A stretch of 64,000 nucleotides of DNA from Euglena gracilis (taxonomy: Eukaryota > Euglenida > Euglenophyceae > Euglenales): the NCBI GenBank assembly GCA_039621445.1, contig CP154955.1, positions 5,260,785 to 5,324,784 on the forward strand, written 5' to 3'. A program made the translations under genes and the position numbers. The notes below the pieces were generated by a model, which did no database searches, had not been told where the DNA came from, and saw only the letters and a program-made list of their open reading frames with translations. This document shows, in pieces, positions 9,990-19,461 of this stretch. Position 1 is the stretch's first letter. Every line of letters starts with the position of its first letter.

Positions 9990-10085
9990 AATCCAAAGGA
10001 ATGGGGTATGCCTGAGCACCAAAGTCACTCGGGGGAGGTGGCTTGCTTGAGTATTTTCTGAGGTCGGTCCACCTCTATTCTTGCG

Positions 10086-10102
10086 TATATATATATTATA
10101 TA

Positions 10103-10174
<72 letters not shown>

Positions 10175-10246
10175 ATATAATTATATATATACATACATAC
10201 GTACATATATATATATATACATACATATATATATATATATATATAA
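10086..10246. repeat. (TA)n microsatellite
   Basis: About 160 bp of nearly pure TA with CATACATACGTACATA interruptions. Confidence 0.95.
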
Positions 10247-10465
10247 ATATTTGGCGCAGAACCCCCCCTTTTGCCCCGCTGAGTTGCTCTCTCGTCCGTG
10301 GAACAGCGGCGGAGGGAGTGCCCTGTCGACCGGTCCAGCGGAGGCGGCAAGGCTGAAGGCGGGCGCTGGGACAGGTCGGGTGCCCTCAGCTCCTCAGCGG
10401 GGGCCGTTGCTCTCCTCCCATACGATGACGCCCTGGGGCCTTTGGGCTGGCGCTGCCCTCTGCAG

Positions 10466-11419
10466 TCCCCAGCGCTGCTGAAGGCAAGCTAGCGAAGCAA
10501 AGTGCTGCCATCCATCTGCGCAAAAAGCTTTGGCGCCAAGAATGCAATCTGATTTTGATGGAGGACTTCCTGGGGGGCATCCCTGGCCACGCAGCAAACT
10601 GGGCCAGAAGCGAAGTTAGCGCCGGCCATAAACAGGCAAGAAGCCTTAGTGCAAGCAAGTGGGTCTTCGTAGCACACAGAGTACTCCAAGGCTTATACTC
10701 AGAATTGGGCACAACCAAGCCAAACCATTTGGCAGGTGGGGGGGGGGGGTTGGGCCTAATCTCCCCTTCCTCCATTACTTAGACCACAAAATTGACCTCC
10801 AAAAGTGGTCCCCCCTGAGCCCCCCCCCCCATGCCCGTGTCCTGTGAGGGGTGGTTGGGTGTGTGGGTGTGGGTGTGGGTGTGGGTGTGGGTGTGGGTGT
10901 GGGTGTGGGTGTGGGTGTGGGTGTGGGTGTGGGTGTGGGTGTGGGTGTGGGTGTGGGTGAGGGGGGAGGGCGGATCCCCAGGTCCAAAAAAAAAGCCTTT
11001 TCTCCCCCTTTGTTTTCTCCCCAATTTGTGGGATATATGTGTGAAACAAGTCAGTTGTCTCATGGCCCCGGCAGAGCCCCGGCTTGCTCCCCACCGCAGC
11101 CTGCCTCTGCCACACAGCCGTCTGTCCAGGACCGAATGGGTGTCCCCCTTGTGCGACGTCGCCCGCCACTTTTCCGCCGGACCCCCGGAACCCGGAACTC
11201 GGCTGTTCTGTCCGTGCACCGCTGCTCCCGCTGTGTTACCACAAGTTGTTGAAACACCAGGGCGGCGGGGACGAGAATTTTTTTTTTGTTGAGAACTGCC
11301 CCATAAGGACCCTTAGGACTAAGGGTCGCTCAAGGGCTGGACTGGGAAAAACTCAAAAGTCGAAGGAGCGTTTTTGGTTACCGAAGGCGGTTGAGTCTGT
11401 GGAATGGAGAACTTTGTGA
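10466..11419 (+). CDS. Two-exon gene fragment, unknown
   Basis: Exon 10466-10735 follows CCCTCTGCAG and carries 90 codons of ordinary-looking protein ([20 protein letters not shown] ... [20 protein letters not shown] ... [17 protein letters not shown]), ending GGCAG|GTGGGG in phase 1. The intron contains the GTGGGT array. Exon 11055-11419 follows CAAGTCAG and continues in phase with a Cys/Pro-rich segment ([20 protein letters not shown]). The last ~100 bp overlap the minus-strand candidate 11319-11503, so one of the two ends is wrong; the plus exon may end near 11270. The block 10300-10460 upstream is also GC-rich and open and may hold another exon. No family recognised. Confidence 0.42.
10859..10958. 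repeat. (GTGGGT)n array
   Basis: About 17 copies of the hexamer GTGGGT. On the proposed 10466-11419 model it lies inside the intron. Confidence 0.95.
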
Positions 11420-11503
11420 AATCGAAGTGGCCTGGTTTTTTGGATTTCCTGCACTGGAAGTGATCTGTTTTTTTCTTTGTGTTTTTCTTCACTGAGTTGA
11501 AGC
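11319..11503 (-). CDS. Lys-rich terminal exon, unknown gene
   Basis: Follows the acceptor CGGTCTCCTCAG. 60 codons to TAG, product FNSVKKNTKKKTDHFQCRKS and on, basic N-terminal half, Pro/Ser/Phe-rich C-terminal half. The purine-rich coding strand and good acceptor support an exon. The upstream exon is not identified. It overlaps the end of the plus-strand candidate. Confidence 0.4.
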
Positions 11504-11853
11504 CTGAGGAGACCGTGCTAACTACAGGCCGCCAAAGAAGCACCAGGAGGTCATTATTGTGTGTGCATCAGCCTATTAAAAAAAATCTGAAGAGGCAGGC
11601 AGGAACCCCCGAGATATTATTTTAAATCCGCCAAAACTGACCCCCAAATTAAAACGTTTTTTTTAAAGACCTTAAGAAGCTTTTTAAGCAGCTTCTGGTT
11701 AAGACCCTGGGGCAGGGAGGGGGGGGAAACTGCACATGGGCCATTCGAAAACTCCACTTCAAAAAAAACTGTAAAAAAAACTGCAAAATACTGCACTTCA
11801 ACAAAAAATCACAACAAACAAGCCAAAAAATGTAGCCTGAATACCCAAAATCG

Positions 11854-12138
11854 ATGTACTTCGAATTGACCCCATGCGCAACCCCAATTCACGCTAGACA
11901 TTTGTCGCGCAGTTTTGAAGATGAAGACAGCAAAAATGGAAATAATCAGTCAAATTACACTATGATTTTTTCTGAAATGCGGTTTTGTAGGAGAGATATT
12001 GCAAAAATGCCCATCTTCACTGCCCCAGGGGTTTCCCTTCTTGAGCACATCAACCACAAGACAAAGCATGTGTTTGGATGCCAGCCTCAAACCTCTTGTG
12101 ATATGTATTTCAATTGTAGAATATTGTGGCTACAATGA
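11854..12138 (+). CDS. Candidate ORF left of the DIRS element
   Basis: ATG at 11854, 94 codons. The product has balanced composition (SRSFEDEDSKNGNNQSNYTM ... GVSLLEHINHKTKHVFGCQP). The plus strand stays partly open towards 12680 (CDSIPTQRVSNRSSKLE...), where the DIRS element begins. It may be part of a gene disrupted by that insertion, with 17428-17730 on the far side, but no continuity can be shown. Confidence 0.3.
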   Translation: MYFELTPCATPIHARHLSRSFEDEDSKNGNNQSNYTMIFSEMRFCRRDIAKMPIFTAPGVSLLEHINHKTKHVFGCQPQTSCDMYFNCRILWLQ

Positions 12139-12740
12139 GCTTGTAAAGCTTCTGCTGATTTTCTGCCACAACGAAGCTGTATATTTTTTTTTAGAAAACC
12201 CCACTGGATGATTTCAGGTAGAAAATTCTGTTTTGTGTGAAGAGATTGGTTGGATTAAATATTTGTCTTCTGTAATCTTCCTCATTGTTTTGACCCCAAA
12301 ACACGCAGACTTCTTTTGCCCTCTACAAAAATAAACATGTCCTCCTCGTGAAAAGTGGAATGATCGCAACAAATCTTCCGAGGTTAACCTTTCCAGAAAA
12401 TTTCTCTAAATCATGGAGTCAAAGAGGCAAACCCTGGTTTGGCAGCTGATAGTTTTCTCACGTGTGCAGTTACCACGTTTATCTGTTGTTGCTCCTTAAC
12501 TTAGCCTACAGCCAGACCCGCCATTGTCTCCTTTTTGGTGTCAACAATCGTGAAACCATACAATCAAGTCAGCGTTCGTCCTGTGACTCTATTCCCACGC
12601 AAAGAGTCTCCAATAGGAGTTCTAAACTTGAAATTGCCTTTGATCAGGCAAATAGAAGCAGAAACAAAATACCGCATGTAGAGTACTCCCGGGAAGTCTG
12701 ACCAGGGAGGAAATGACCATGAGGGCGGAGCACAAGAGGG

Positions 12741-12832
12741 GGGTGAGATCCTGCTTTGTGTGCCGGCTGTTTTGTTGTTTGTGTTCTTTTGGCGGGGTGC
12801 TTCTTACTGCGACTTTGGTGCCGGAGTTGGCG
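12741..12832. repeat. DIRS left inverted terminal repeat
   Basis: Reverse complement of 17247-17337. It differs only at one small cluster (AAGTCGCAG versus AAAAAGCAG) and in one G/C run length. Confidence 0.9.
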
Positions 12833-12960
12833 ATGATGTGCTCTCCGACACCGACTTGGCGAAGGTGAACCGCAGGGGCTCCTCGGCCTGTGTGTGTGGG
12901 CGTTTCTGCCCCCCCCCCCCTCGAGGATGATGCTTTCCTTTTCCGGGTGGGTTTGGTGGG

Positions 12961-13060
12961 CTCACCCCCCTCTTGTGCTCCGCCCTCATGGTCATTTCCT
13001 CCCTGGTCAGACTTCCCGGGAGTACTCGACCATTCGGGCTTCGCACACTCTGGGGGTGAG
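12961..13060. repeat. DIRS internal complementary region
   Basis: Bases 12961-13027 are the exact reverse complement of 12681-12747. Bases 13027-13060 are the reverse complement of 17331-17364 with one mismatch. The two termini are therefore represented side by side, as expected if this region templates the joining of the ends. Confidence 0.92.
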
Positions 13061-14030
13061 ACTTTGTGCACGACCCCTTTTTCAAATTTTTTCGTTGCTG
13101 AATCCACCGCCCCCAATCGTAAGTAATGGGCTGAAAAAGCTGTGGCATTTTTCCACTGCCCAAGTTCACACACCTCCTCACTGGACAATCCCAACTTTTT
13201 ATACATCAAAACTCCTGCCCCCCTTGTGCTGTGGGCTTTCCAGTGGGAAATGGGAATGCCAAAAGTGTGCAACAACTCCTTTGTCAAAGAGTTGATTCTG
13301 TTGGAGGTCAAGGGTTTTTTGCCATCCAAACTCCACAAAAGAGGGGCACCCTGGGGGATGAAAGATGTTCTTCCAACATATTCTCTCATCAAATGATATG
13401 GACTCAAAGATGGAAGGGAATCAATCTTCAACACTTGCTCCCACTTTGGTGAAGGCCAACCCTTTCTCCTGACCAAAATGAAAATTTTTCCCCCACCACT
13501 GAAATGGTCCTCTGAGTTCTGGCCAGGTCCACCCCCCTGTGAAGAGCCAAAAGTCTGAAAGACAAAATGATTCTCCATCTCAACTCCACGATGGACATGT
13601 CAGAAATCTTTGTGTTGCTCTGCAATTTTTGCAAAATGGGTAGGGGGTCCCAAAAAACAGCATACCTCTGCCCTGAACGATTCCATTCCTTTTTCACTTT
13701 TGTCAGTAAAGGATGAAATCTGATGGACTCCAACCCAGGTAAATACTGCAGTGAGGCATACGCACATCGAGCATCAGCTTGTGACAGTTTGTGTAGGTCC
13801 AAAAGGGCAGTGGCCAGCTCCATCCTGGAGACTTGCAAGGGCTCCAATCCTTTCTGTTGTAGAATTACAAACAGCTTTCTGAATGCACTGTCATAACGCT
13901 TCAGGGGTCCCAAACTCCTCAGGACATTTTCAATGTCTTGATGTGACGTTTTTTGCTGTTCCAAAAGGAATCTGATACCACTGTGCAAGCCAGGGGCCAC
14001 TTTGGCTTTGGCATTGATTGTCCCCAACAA
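13061..14030 (-). pseudogene. DIRS tyrosine recombinase (frameshifted)
   Basis: The N-terminal part (14030-13428) includes the first catalytic Arg in ALHRGVDLARTQ. The frame then shifts near 13480-13495, at a homopolymer. The C-terminal part continues in the 13578 frame with HSTRG (HxxR box), GQWKN (Trp) and AHYLR, whose Tyr at about 13123-13125 is the nucleophile position. All conserved residues of the R-H-x-x-R-W-Y set are visible. The enzyme would integrate a circular cDNA. The open frame runs on through the ICR and terminal repeat. It is called a pseudogene because of the frameshift, though a sequencing error in the G/C run is possible. Confidence 0.85.
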
Positions 14031-16024
14031 TTGCTGAACATGCCTTCCCTGGGGGTAAAACCAACATTCTTGTCCCTGGTTTGGACATTTTGATTAATAG
14101 GGGCCACCATGGACTCGAAACCCACATGGGTGTCACCAAAAGACATTTCACCTGTTTGTTTAGTCTCAGTCTGATGAGCCAGGGAAAAATTACTTTCCAT
14201 GGGGGGTTGGCATAAACATCTTGGACTGAAGTCAGGTCGCATTTCAATGCATCCACCAGAAAGGCCTGGTGGTGGGGCCATCTGGCCACAAATTTTTGGA
14301 ATTTTGCATTTCCTGGAGATGCAAACATGTCTGTGTCTGGAGCAATGTCTTTTCTGAAAAACTTCAAAATTTTGGTGAACAGGTCTGGGCACAGGGTATA
14401 ATCCCCCCTGTCTTGATCCAATCTTGTGAGGGGATCTGCCAACATTGCTGCTGAAGGAACGCACTGGACTTGCAGTTGAACTTGGTTTTACCAGCACCAA
14501 TGAAACAGGGGTTCCAAAATCTGATTGAGGTGCTGTTTTCTTCCCCCCCATTTGGTGAGATAACTTAATGCTACTTGATTGTCCACATTTAACAGCACTG
14601 TTTCTCCAGGCTGGGCAAATGCTTTTACGGTCTGAACTGCTGCCATCAGCTCTTTCACATTTATATGTAAACAATTTTTCTCCCTCCAAAATTCTTGGAT
14701 GATTTGATTTTGGGGTGAGTCCACTCCCCCCCATGCCCATGTGGAGGAGTCTGAATGGAGCACCCTTTTTGCCTGTTGTAGGAAAGGCCTGCCCAGGCCT
14801 GGCTGCAAGTATGCCTTCAGCACTTTGATTTCCCCTTTCAGCCTTTCTGGAATGTCGATGCAAAATCCCAGCCCTTTTCTTGGTGCATCTGGCTGAACTT
14901 TAAAAGCTCCTGGGTTACCAGTCTTAAAAAAGGCAGAGCAGGGAGGTAACTTCTGACTTGTCCCAGAATGCTGGCTATCTTTCTGCAACTCAGTTTTTGG
15001 GCCATCACCACCTTGCCCAGTTCCTTTCTGATAGTCTTTAATTTGTGTGGGGGCACCTCCAGCTGACCTTTTTTCAAGTCTATGATGAACCCCAAATGTT
15101 GTAGCCTTTGTGTGGGAGTAAACACAGACTTTTTCTGGCTGACCTTGATCCCAGCCTCCCCTAATGTGTCCAGCATTTGCAGCAAATGTTTTCCACCAAA
15201 TTTTCTGTTGAACCAAACAGAATGATGTCGTCCAAATAGACGAACACCTGCATTCCCTTTGACCTCCACAGTTTTAGCAGAACTTTCATTAGTTACATGA
15301 ACAATTTTGGGAGGGTGCTTAGGCCAAAACAGGCTCCCTGAAACTCCCACAGGTCTGATCCCTCTTGAATTCTGACAAACCTTTTGAAATCTTTTTCCAG
15401 TCCCAGATGAAAGTATGCATCTTTCAAGTCTAGTTTGACTGCCCAATCCCCTTTTTTCAGAGTGGGGAAAATTGTGGACATATTTTCCAAAGTGAACTTT
15501 TCTGGACAGCAAAATTGATTTAGGTCTCGACAATCTGTGATAAGTCGATGCTTGACCCCCTCCCCTTCTGGTTTGGACAACACAAACCATGGCACTAGGT
15601 GGGCAGTGTCTTGGGCATTTTGCAACTTTTTGGTTGCCCCACTTTCTTGGTACTCACTTAGGATTTTTGAGGCCAGGCTGATTTCTTGTTCTGACTTTTG
15701 CTGCTGTCTTGTTGACAGACACCTGGGTAGGGGTTGGTCTGGCTGCACACCTGTTTGAATTAGTGCTACTACCCACTGATTTGCATTCTCCTGCCACCAT
15801 GGCAGACATTTCCTCAGTCTTTGAAACAAGGGCACCCCCAGCCATGCCCTTTCTTTGAAATCCAGGCCCTGAATGATTCCTTTCTCCCATTCCTCTGGTA
15901 GGGAGTTTGTTGTGGGCCAGGTCACTGTCTCCCTGAGCCCTTGCCAGACTGGGGATGGCCTCAGAGCAGGGGTCAGCAGGGGGATTACCTCCTCCATGGA
16001 GCTCAGCTGGGGGGTCTCTCCCAC
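13930..16024 (-). pseudogene. DIRS reverse transcriptase/RNase H (multiple frameshifts)
   Basis: RT motifs in order: VPWFVLSKPEG, HRLITDCRDLNQF, WAVKLDLKDAYFH, CFGLSTLP, then a TAA just after KLFM at about 15290. In the same frame beyond the stop comes QVFVYLDDIILF, the catalytic YLDD box. The frame shifts near 15200 (HLLQMLDTLGEAGIKVSQKK, LGFIIDLKKGQ) and again near 14870 to RNase H (LHSDSSTWAWGG, LHINVKELMA, LNVDNQVALSYL). It shifts once more to the DIRS post-RNase H segment (DTDMFASPGNAKFQKF, VYANPPWKVIFPW). The family is unmistakable, but the protein could not be made as drawn. An overlapping frame at 15654-16337 may link gag and pol. Confidence 0.9.
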
Positions 16025-16246
16025 TCCCTGGATGGTCTGGCCTTGATGGCTTCACCCCTTCTTGGGGTCTTTGATGCTTCATGCTTTGCCCTTGCCTTTC
16101 CTGGGGACATGAGTGGGGAGGTGGAAGATTCAGTAGGGGATCCATACCCCTTCTGCCATCCTGGGCTCTTCCACAGGCTGCCATAGCCTCTTCCTCTCCC
16201 AGACTTGAATTGGCTGCCATAGCCTTTGCCTTTGCCAAACTTGAAC

Positions 16247-17218
16247 TTAAATCCTTAGGTTTCCTGTGAGAATGGGAAAATGAGACATAGAATGTCTGGA
16301 GAAAGCTGTTGCCAAGCCTGCTTGATTCAGAGCCCATTGGGCTTTGTCAACAGCCAAATCTTCTTTGGAGAACAGCCCGTTGTTTGTACTTGGGATGGCC
16401 CCTGGAATGCTGCACTTCTTCCTCTCCCTCAGCAGCGTCTGCTCCAGCTCTGCCACAGCAAAAAACAATTGTTGAGCCAATATTTGATAGTCTGTCTCCA
16501 CACTGCCATACAGGCAGGCCACCATTCTTTCCAGGTGTAACATCTTTTGTTGCCATGCCTTCAATTGCTTGTCCCTGGCCCCTTTGCCGTCCTGGTTGTG
16601 GTTATTATCCTCTGCTCGCATTTTTAACCCCTGGTACCTGGGCAGCTCTCCCAGGACCATCTTCCAGGGGAGTCTCACTCCCTTTTCGACGTGCCGAAGG
16701 CACGCTGCCAGCTCTGGCGCCAGTGGCGCCAGTTCCTCCTGCCAGGGGAGCCGTTCTTCCGCGTCGTCGTTGTCGTTGTCCTCCTCGTCTTCTCCGCCCT
16801 CCTCCATCGCGGACCGCTCCGCTTTCTGCGTCATCCCCTTGTCTGTCTTCGAACTCTTCTCCAGCCAACGATCAGCCAGCTTGAACGCCACGTCCGCCGC
16901 TGTCTGCCCCAAGTCTATCAGGGGTACCTCCCCGCTTCCTGCTAACGCCACCGAGTACAAGAAAGAATTCCTGTAGTCTCCGACTTGGCTGGATACCATC
17001 GCTACTTGGGTCAAATCGTGGACCTTCTTTGCGCACTTCGTCGTGTGCCATCCGCCTCCCCGCCAGTTTTTCCCGGCCGCGATGACGGCGACTAGGGATT
17101 CCGGGGACGATTCTGCCAATAGTTTCGCCACCTTGCCCTCGTTGAAGAATAGCTCGCTCCACGAATTGTTGAAAACGGTTTCATCCTCTGATGTCAAGAT
17201 TTCTGCGTACGTTGCCAT
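16247..17218 (-). CDS. DIRS gag-like ORF1
   Basis: 323 codons from the ATG at 17218 (MATYAEILTSEDETVF...) to a stop at 16247. It is the first ORF inside the right terminal repeat, as in DIRS elements. The middle is acidic and low complexity (SAMEEGGEDEEDNDNDDAEE) and the C-terminal half is helical and charged. No Zn knuckle is seen. It is the only intact ORF of the element. A longer frame reaches 17374 but starts in the terminal repeat. Confidence 0.75.
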   Translation of the reverse strand: MATYAEILTSEDETVFNNSWSELFFNEGKVAKLLAESSPESLVAVIAAGKNWRGGGWHTTKCAKKVHDLTQVAMVSSQVGDYRNSFLYSVALAGSGEVPLIDLGQTAADVAFKLADRWLEKSSKTDKGMTQKAERSAMEEGGEDEEDNDNDDAEERLPWQEELAPLAPELAACLRHVEKGVRLPWKMVLGELPRYQGLKMRAEDNNHNQDGKGARDKQLKAWQQKMLHLERMVACLYGSVETDYQILAQQLFFAVAELEQTLLRERKKCSIPGAIPSTNNGLFSKEDLAVDKAQWALNQAGLATAFSRHSMSHFPILTGNLRI

Positions 17219-17246
17219 TCTGATGTTGTCGAAGGACGTTAATATC

Positions 17247-17337
17247 CGCCAACTCCGGCACCAAAAAGCAGTAAGAAGCACCCCGCCAAAAGAACACAAA
17301 CAACAAAACAGCCGGCACACAAAGCAGGATCTCACCC
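17247..17337. repeat. DIRS right inverted terminal repeat
   Basis: Partner of 12741-12832. The outer extension 17338-17364 is unique to this end and is mirrored in the internal complementary region. Confidence 0.9.
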
Positions 17338-17427
17338 CCAGAGTGTGCGAGGCCCGAATGGTCGAAAGGGTCACGTGATCGTGTGTGACTGTGATCCCAA
17401 ATTTCCCTAAACTCTGCCAATCCTAAT

Positions 17428-17730
17428 GTGACTGTGCACAGAGTTCAGATTACAATTGAGCTGTTTTCCACAGAACTAGGATTGTGCCTGGTAAACAATG
17501 GCTTTGCTGGGAAACTGGCGCTCAAATGCATGATCTGTCCTGCCACAAAACATTTCAAGAAGAACTATGGTCAAGGCCAGACAATGGCAAATAAACTGGA
17601 TGGTCTTATTCCATTGATTGATGATGATGTGAAAAGCGTCAGTTGCTTCAGTTTGGGCAAAAAGAGACAGGGGGAGGGATTACAAAACAACACCAAAATC
17701 ACTCTTCATCCGATTCTTCACTGGATTAAA
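17428..17730 (+). CDS. Candidate exon right of the DIRS element
   Basis: No ATG. An acceptor (GACTGTGCACAG, or TTTTCCACAG a little later) precedes a frame open for about 100 codons: ELFSTELGLCLVNNGFAGKL, then CMICPATKHFKK with a CxxC-x4-H pattern, then LDGLIPLIDDDVKSVSCFSL. This is a possible small zinc-binding exon. It runs into the CTGCAAAAA repeat at its end. Family not recognised. Confidence 0.35.
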
Positions 17731-17890
17731 AAAAATGGACTGCAAAAGACTGCAAAAAAAAAACCGTGTGTGCAGTTTTTTTTCCCCCCTCAAAAACACT
17801 GCAAAAAAAACTGCAAAAATGCCAAAACGGGAAAACTGCAAAAAAACTGCAATAGCTGCACGGTGCATATTTTCCCCCTCCCTGCTGGGG
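17725..17890. repeat. CTGCAAAAA repeat, inverted copy of the 2655-2880 family
   Basis: CTGCAAAAAAAA units followed by TGCACGGTGCATATTTTCCCCCTCCCTGCTGGGG, the reverse complement of the leader of the 2655-2880 array. Confidence 0.8.
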
Positions 17891-18557
17891 GTCTGGTGGA
17901 TAGGGTGGAGGGGGTTCCCCCCACCCACCAAGCCTGGCGCCAGAACCCAGGCAAAAAAAAAATGGGCCTGAATGAATTTTCCAAAAAAAGTCATACCGTA
18001 ACCAACACCAACCAATACCAAGTCCTCCAGCCAATTAAGGACCCAGGGGTCCCGCCCCGGACCCCCAGGGTCTTCTGAATTGAAAGAAGCCAAATCCTGC
18101 AACCCGAGGGGATTTCTAATGGACCCAGGAGGGGTCCAGTCACCCAGCTGGAAAAGGATGCTGGCTTTACCAGACCTGCAAGCATTTTTAAAGGTTGTTG
18201 AAGGGTGTTTTGAAAGTTTTTTTGGAATTATTTGGAAGTTTTTTTTTATTAGATTGTTGGATTTTTGGAGTTATTATTTTTGAGCCAGTGTGCAAGACCA
18301 ATCATCAAGGCTCAAAGAACACAACAGGGGAGATATTCAACAAAATACCGCAACGACGGTTTGATTGGATGGGCGATGGGTGAAGTATACCAGAATATCT
18401 CTTCCCCGAAGTCGACCAATTTTTGCCAAAAAAATGGCTTTTTTTTCGGCTAATTGCCCTGTGCATTGTTTATTGGATGTGCTGGGACCACCCTGTGAAA
18501 CACCTGTGATCCGAATTTGATGAAATTTGTTGGTCTGTTTAATGGTCGGGATCAAAG

Positions 18558-18932
18558 GATGCTCAATTTGATCCCAAATGCATGCTCAATGGAGAAAGTG
18601 TTCTTCTTCATTTTCGGTTCAGCATTCCACTTGGCTTTTCCGTTGGGAAGATTCTGGCCAGTCGCCTGCTGTCCTCAATATATTGCCAAGGCATAGAAGT
18701 CTATGCTTTCCTGGCATCGAGTGCGTTTGCAACCCAGGCGTCCCAACTGTTGTAGAATCTCGGCCTCGTTGTGTTCTTTGGCCACCTGGGCTTTGCTAAT
18801 CCCCTGCGGTGTGTTTGCCTTTTCTCCAGTTTGCATACAGCCAGCATTCCATCGACACCCGGGGCGGTCTCTTGGGTCGTTTATTATATTATTATGGTAA
18901 ATAATGACATTCATAATCATAATTATTTATAA
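18558..18932 (+). CDS. Two-exon gene fragment, unknown
   Basis: Exon 18558-18751 (after GGATCAAAG) reads DAQFDPKCMLNGESVLLHFR and continues with FSIPLGFSVGKILASRLLSS, ending CTGTT|GTAGAA in phase 2. A 78-bp intron ends GTTTGCCTTTTCTCCAG, a strong polypyrimidine acceptor. Exon 18830-18932 continues in phase (LHTASIPSTPGAVSWVV...) to TAA in AT-rich DNA. Possible earlier exons of the same gene are 18119-18193 (ATG, MDPGGVQSPSWKRML..., donor AAAG|GTTGTT) and 18328-18450 (GRYSTKYRNDGLIGWAMGE). Competing minus-strand frames (18337-18555 and 18675-18920) also look coding, so the strand is not certain. Confidence 0.4.
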
Positions 18933-19015
18933 TTATAATTATTTATAACCATAATTATCCACAATTATTTATAATTATAATTATTTATAATTATAATACA
19001 ATAATCATATTATGT
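18900..19015. repeat. AT-rich AATTATTTATAATTAT repeat
   Basis: Palindromic AT units (ATAATTATAATTATTTAT) repeated about six times. Confidence 0.8.
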
Positions 19016-19270
19016 TTTTTTTTAAATTCCGGACCTCTCTTAAGGGTCGCCTCTTGGGCAAAGGGCCGCAAATTTATTATTGGGTCCCTCTCGCTTTTGG
19101 GGCACAAATCCTTTTTTCCTCAACCCTCCTCTCGACTAGGCCATCCTTGGGTTGAGAACACAATTATTTTCCAGGTTCAAATTTTCCGCCTCCTCTCTTG
19201 TGTATTTTCCTTGGCAGGTTGGCAATGATGTCCTCCGGCCAGAAGGAGGCATTGCCAAAAAATTCTTGAG

Positions 19271-19461
19271 ATTTTGAAGCCGCTTTGAGAATTAATCAGC
19301 ATCCATTTCGCACAAATCTTTTATCTCCGAACGCCCATTTTGGCCACTTGGTTGATTAGTTTTTACCAATTTTGGCAAAAATTGGCAACAGGGGTTTTTT
19401 TTAGTGCCCCTGGGGGGGAGTCCCTGCTTGGTGCCTTTTTTCGCCGGAGTTGGCTGATTCC
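19271..19461 (+). repeat. Dispersed 190-bp repeat, copy A
   Basis: About 90 percent identical by eye to the reverse complement of 39340-39526, from ATTTTGAAGC.GCTTTGAGAA to CGCCGGAGTTGGC.GATTCC. There is no coding frame. The right end shares CCGGAGTTGGC with the DIRS terminal repeat, which may be chance. Confidence 0.8.

Larger units (their letters stand above)
12681..17364 (-). mobile_element. DIRS-like tyrosine-recombinase retrotransposon (4.7 kb)
   Basis: The element carries, 5' to 3' on the minus strand, a gag-like ORF, RT, RNase H, a post-RNase H domain and a tyrosine recombinase. Its ends are inverted terminal repeats (12741-12832 and 17247-17337), each with a unique outer extension (12681-12740 and 17338-17364). 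An internal complementary region (12961-13060) is complementary to both outer ends: 67 of 67 bases against the left end and 33 of 34 against the right end. This is the hallmark of DIRS1-type elements, which replicate through a circular intermediate and make no target duplication; none is seen here. Pol is broken by several frameshifts and at least one stop. Confidence 0.9.
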
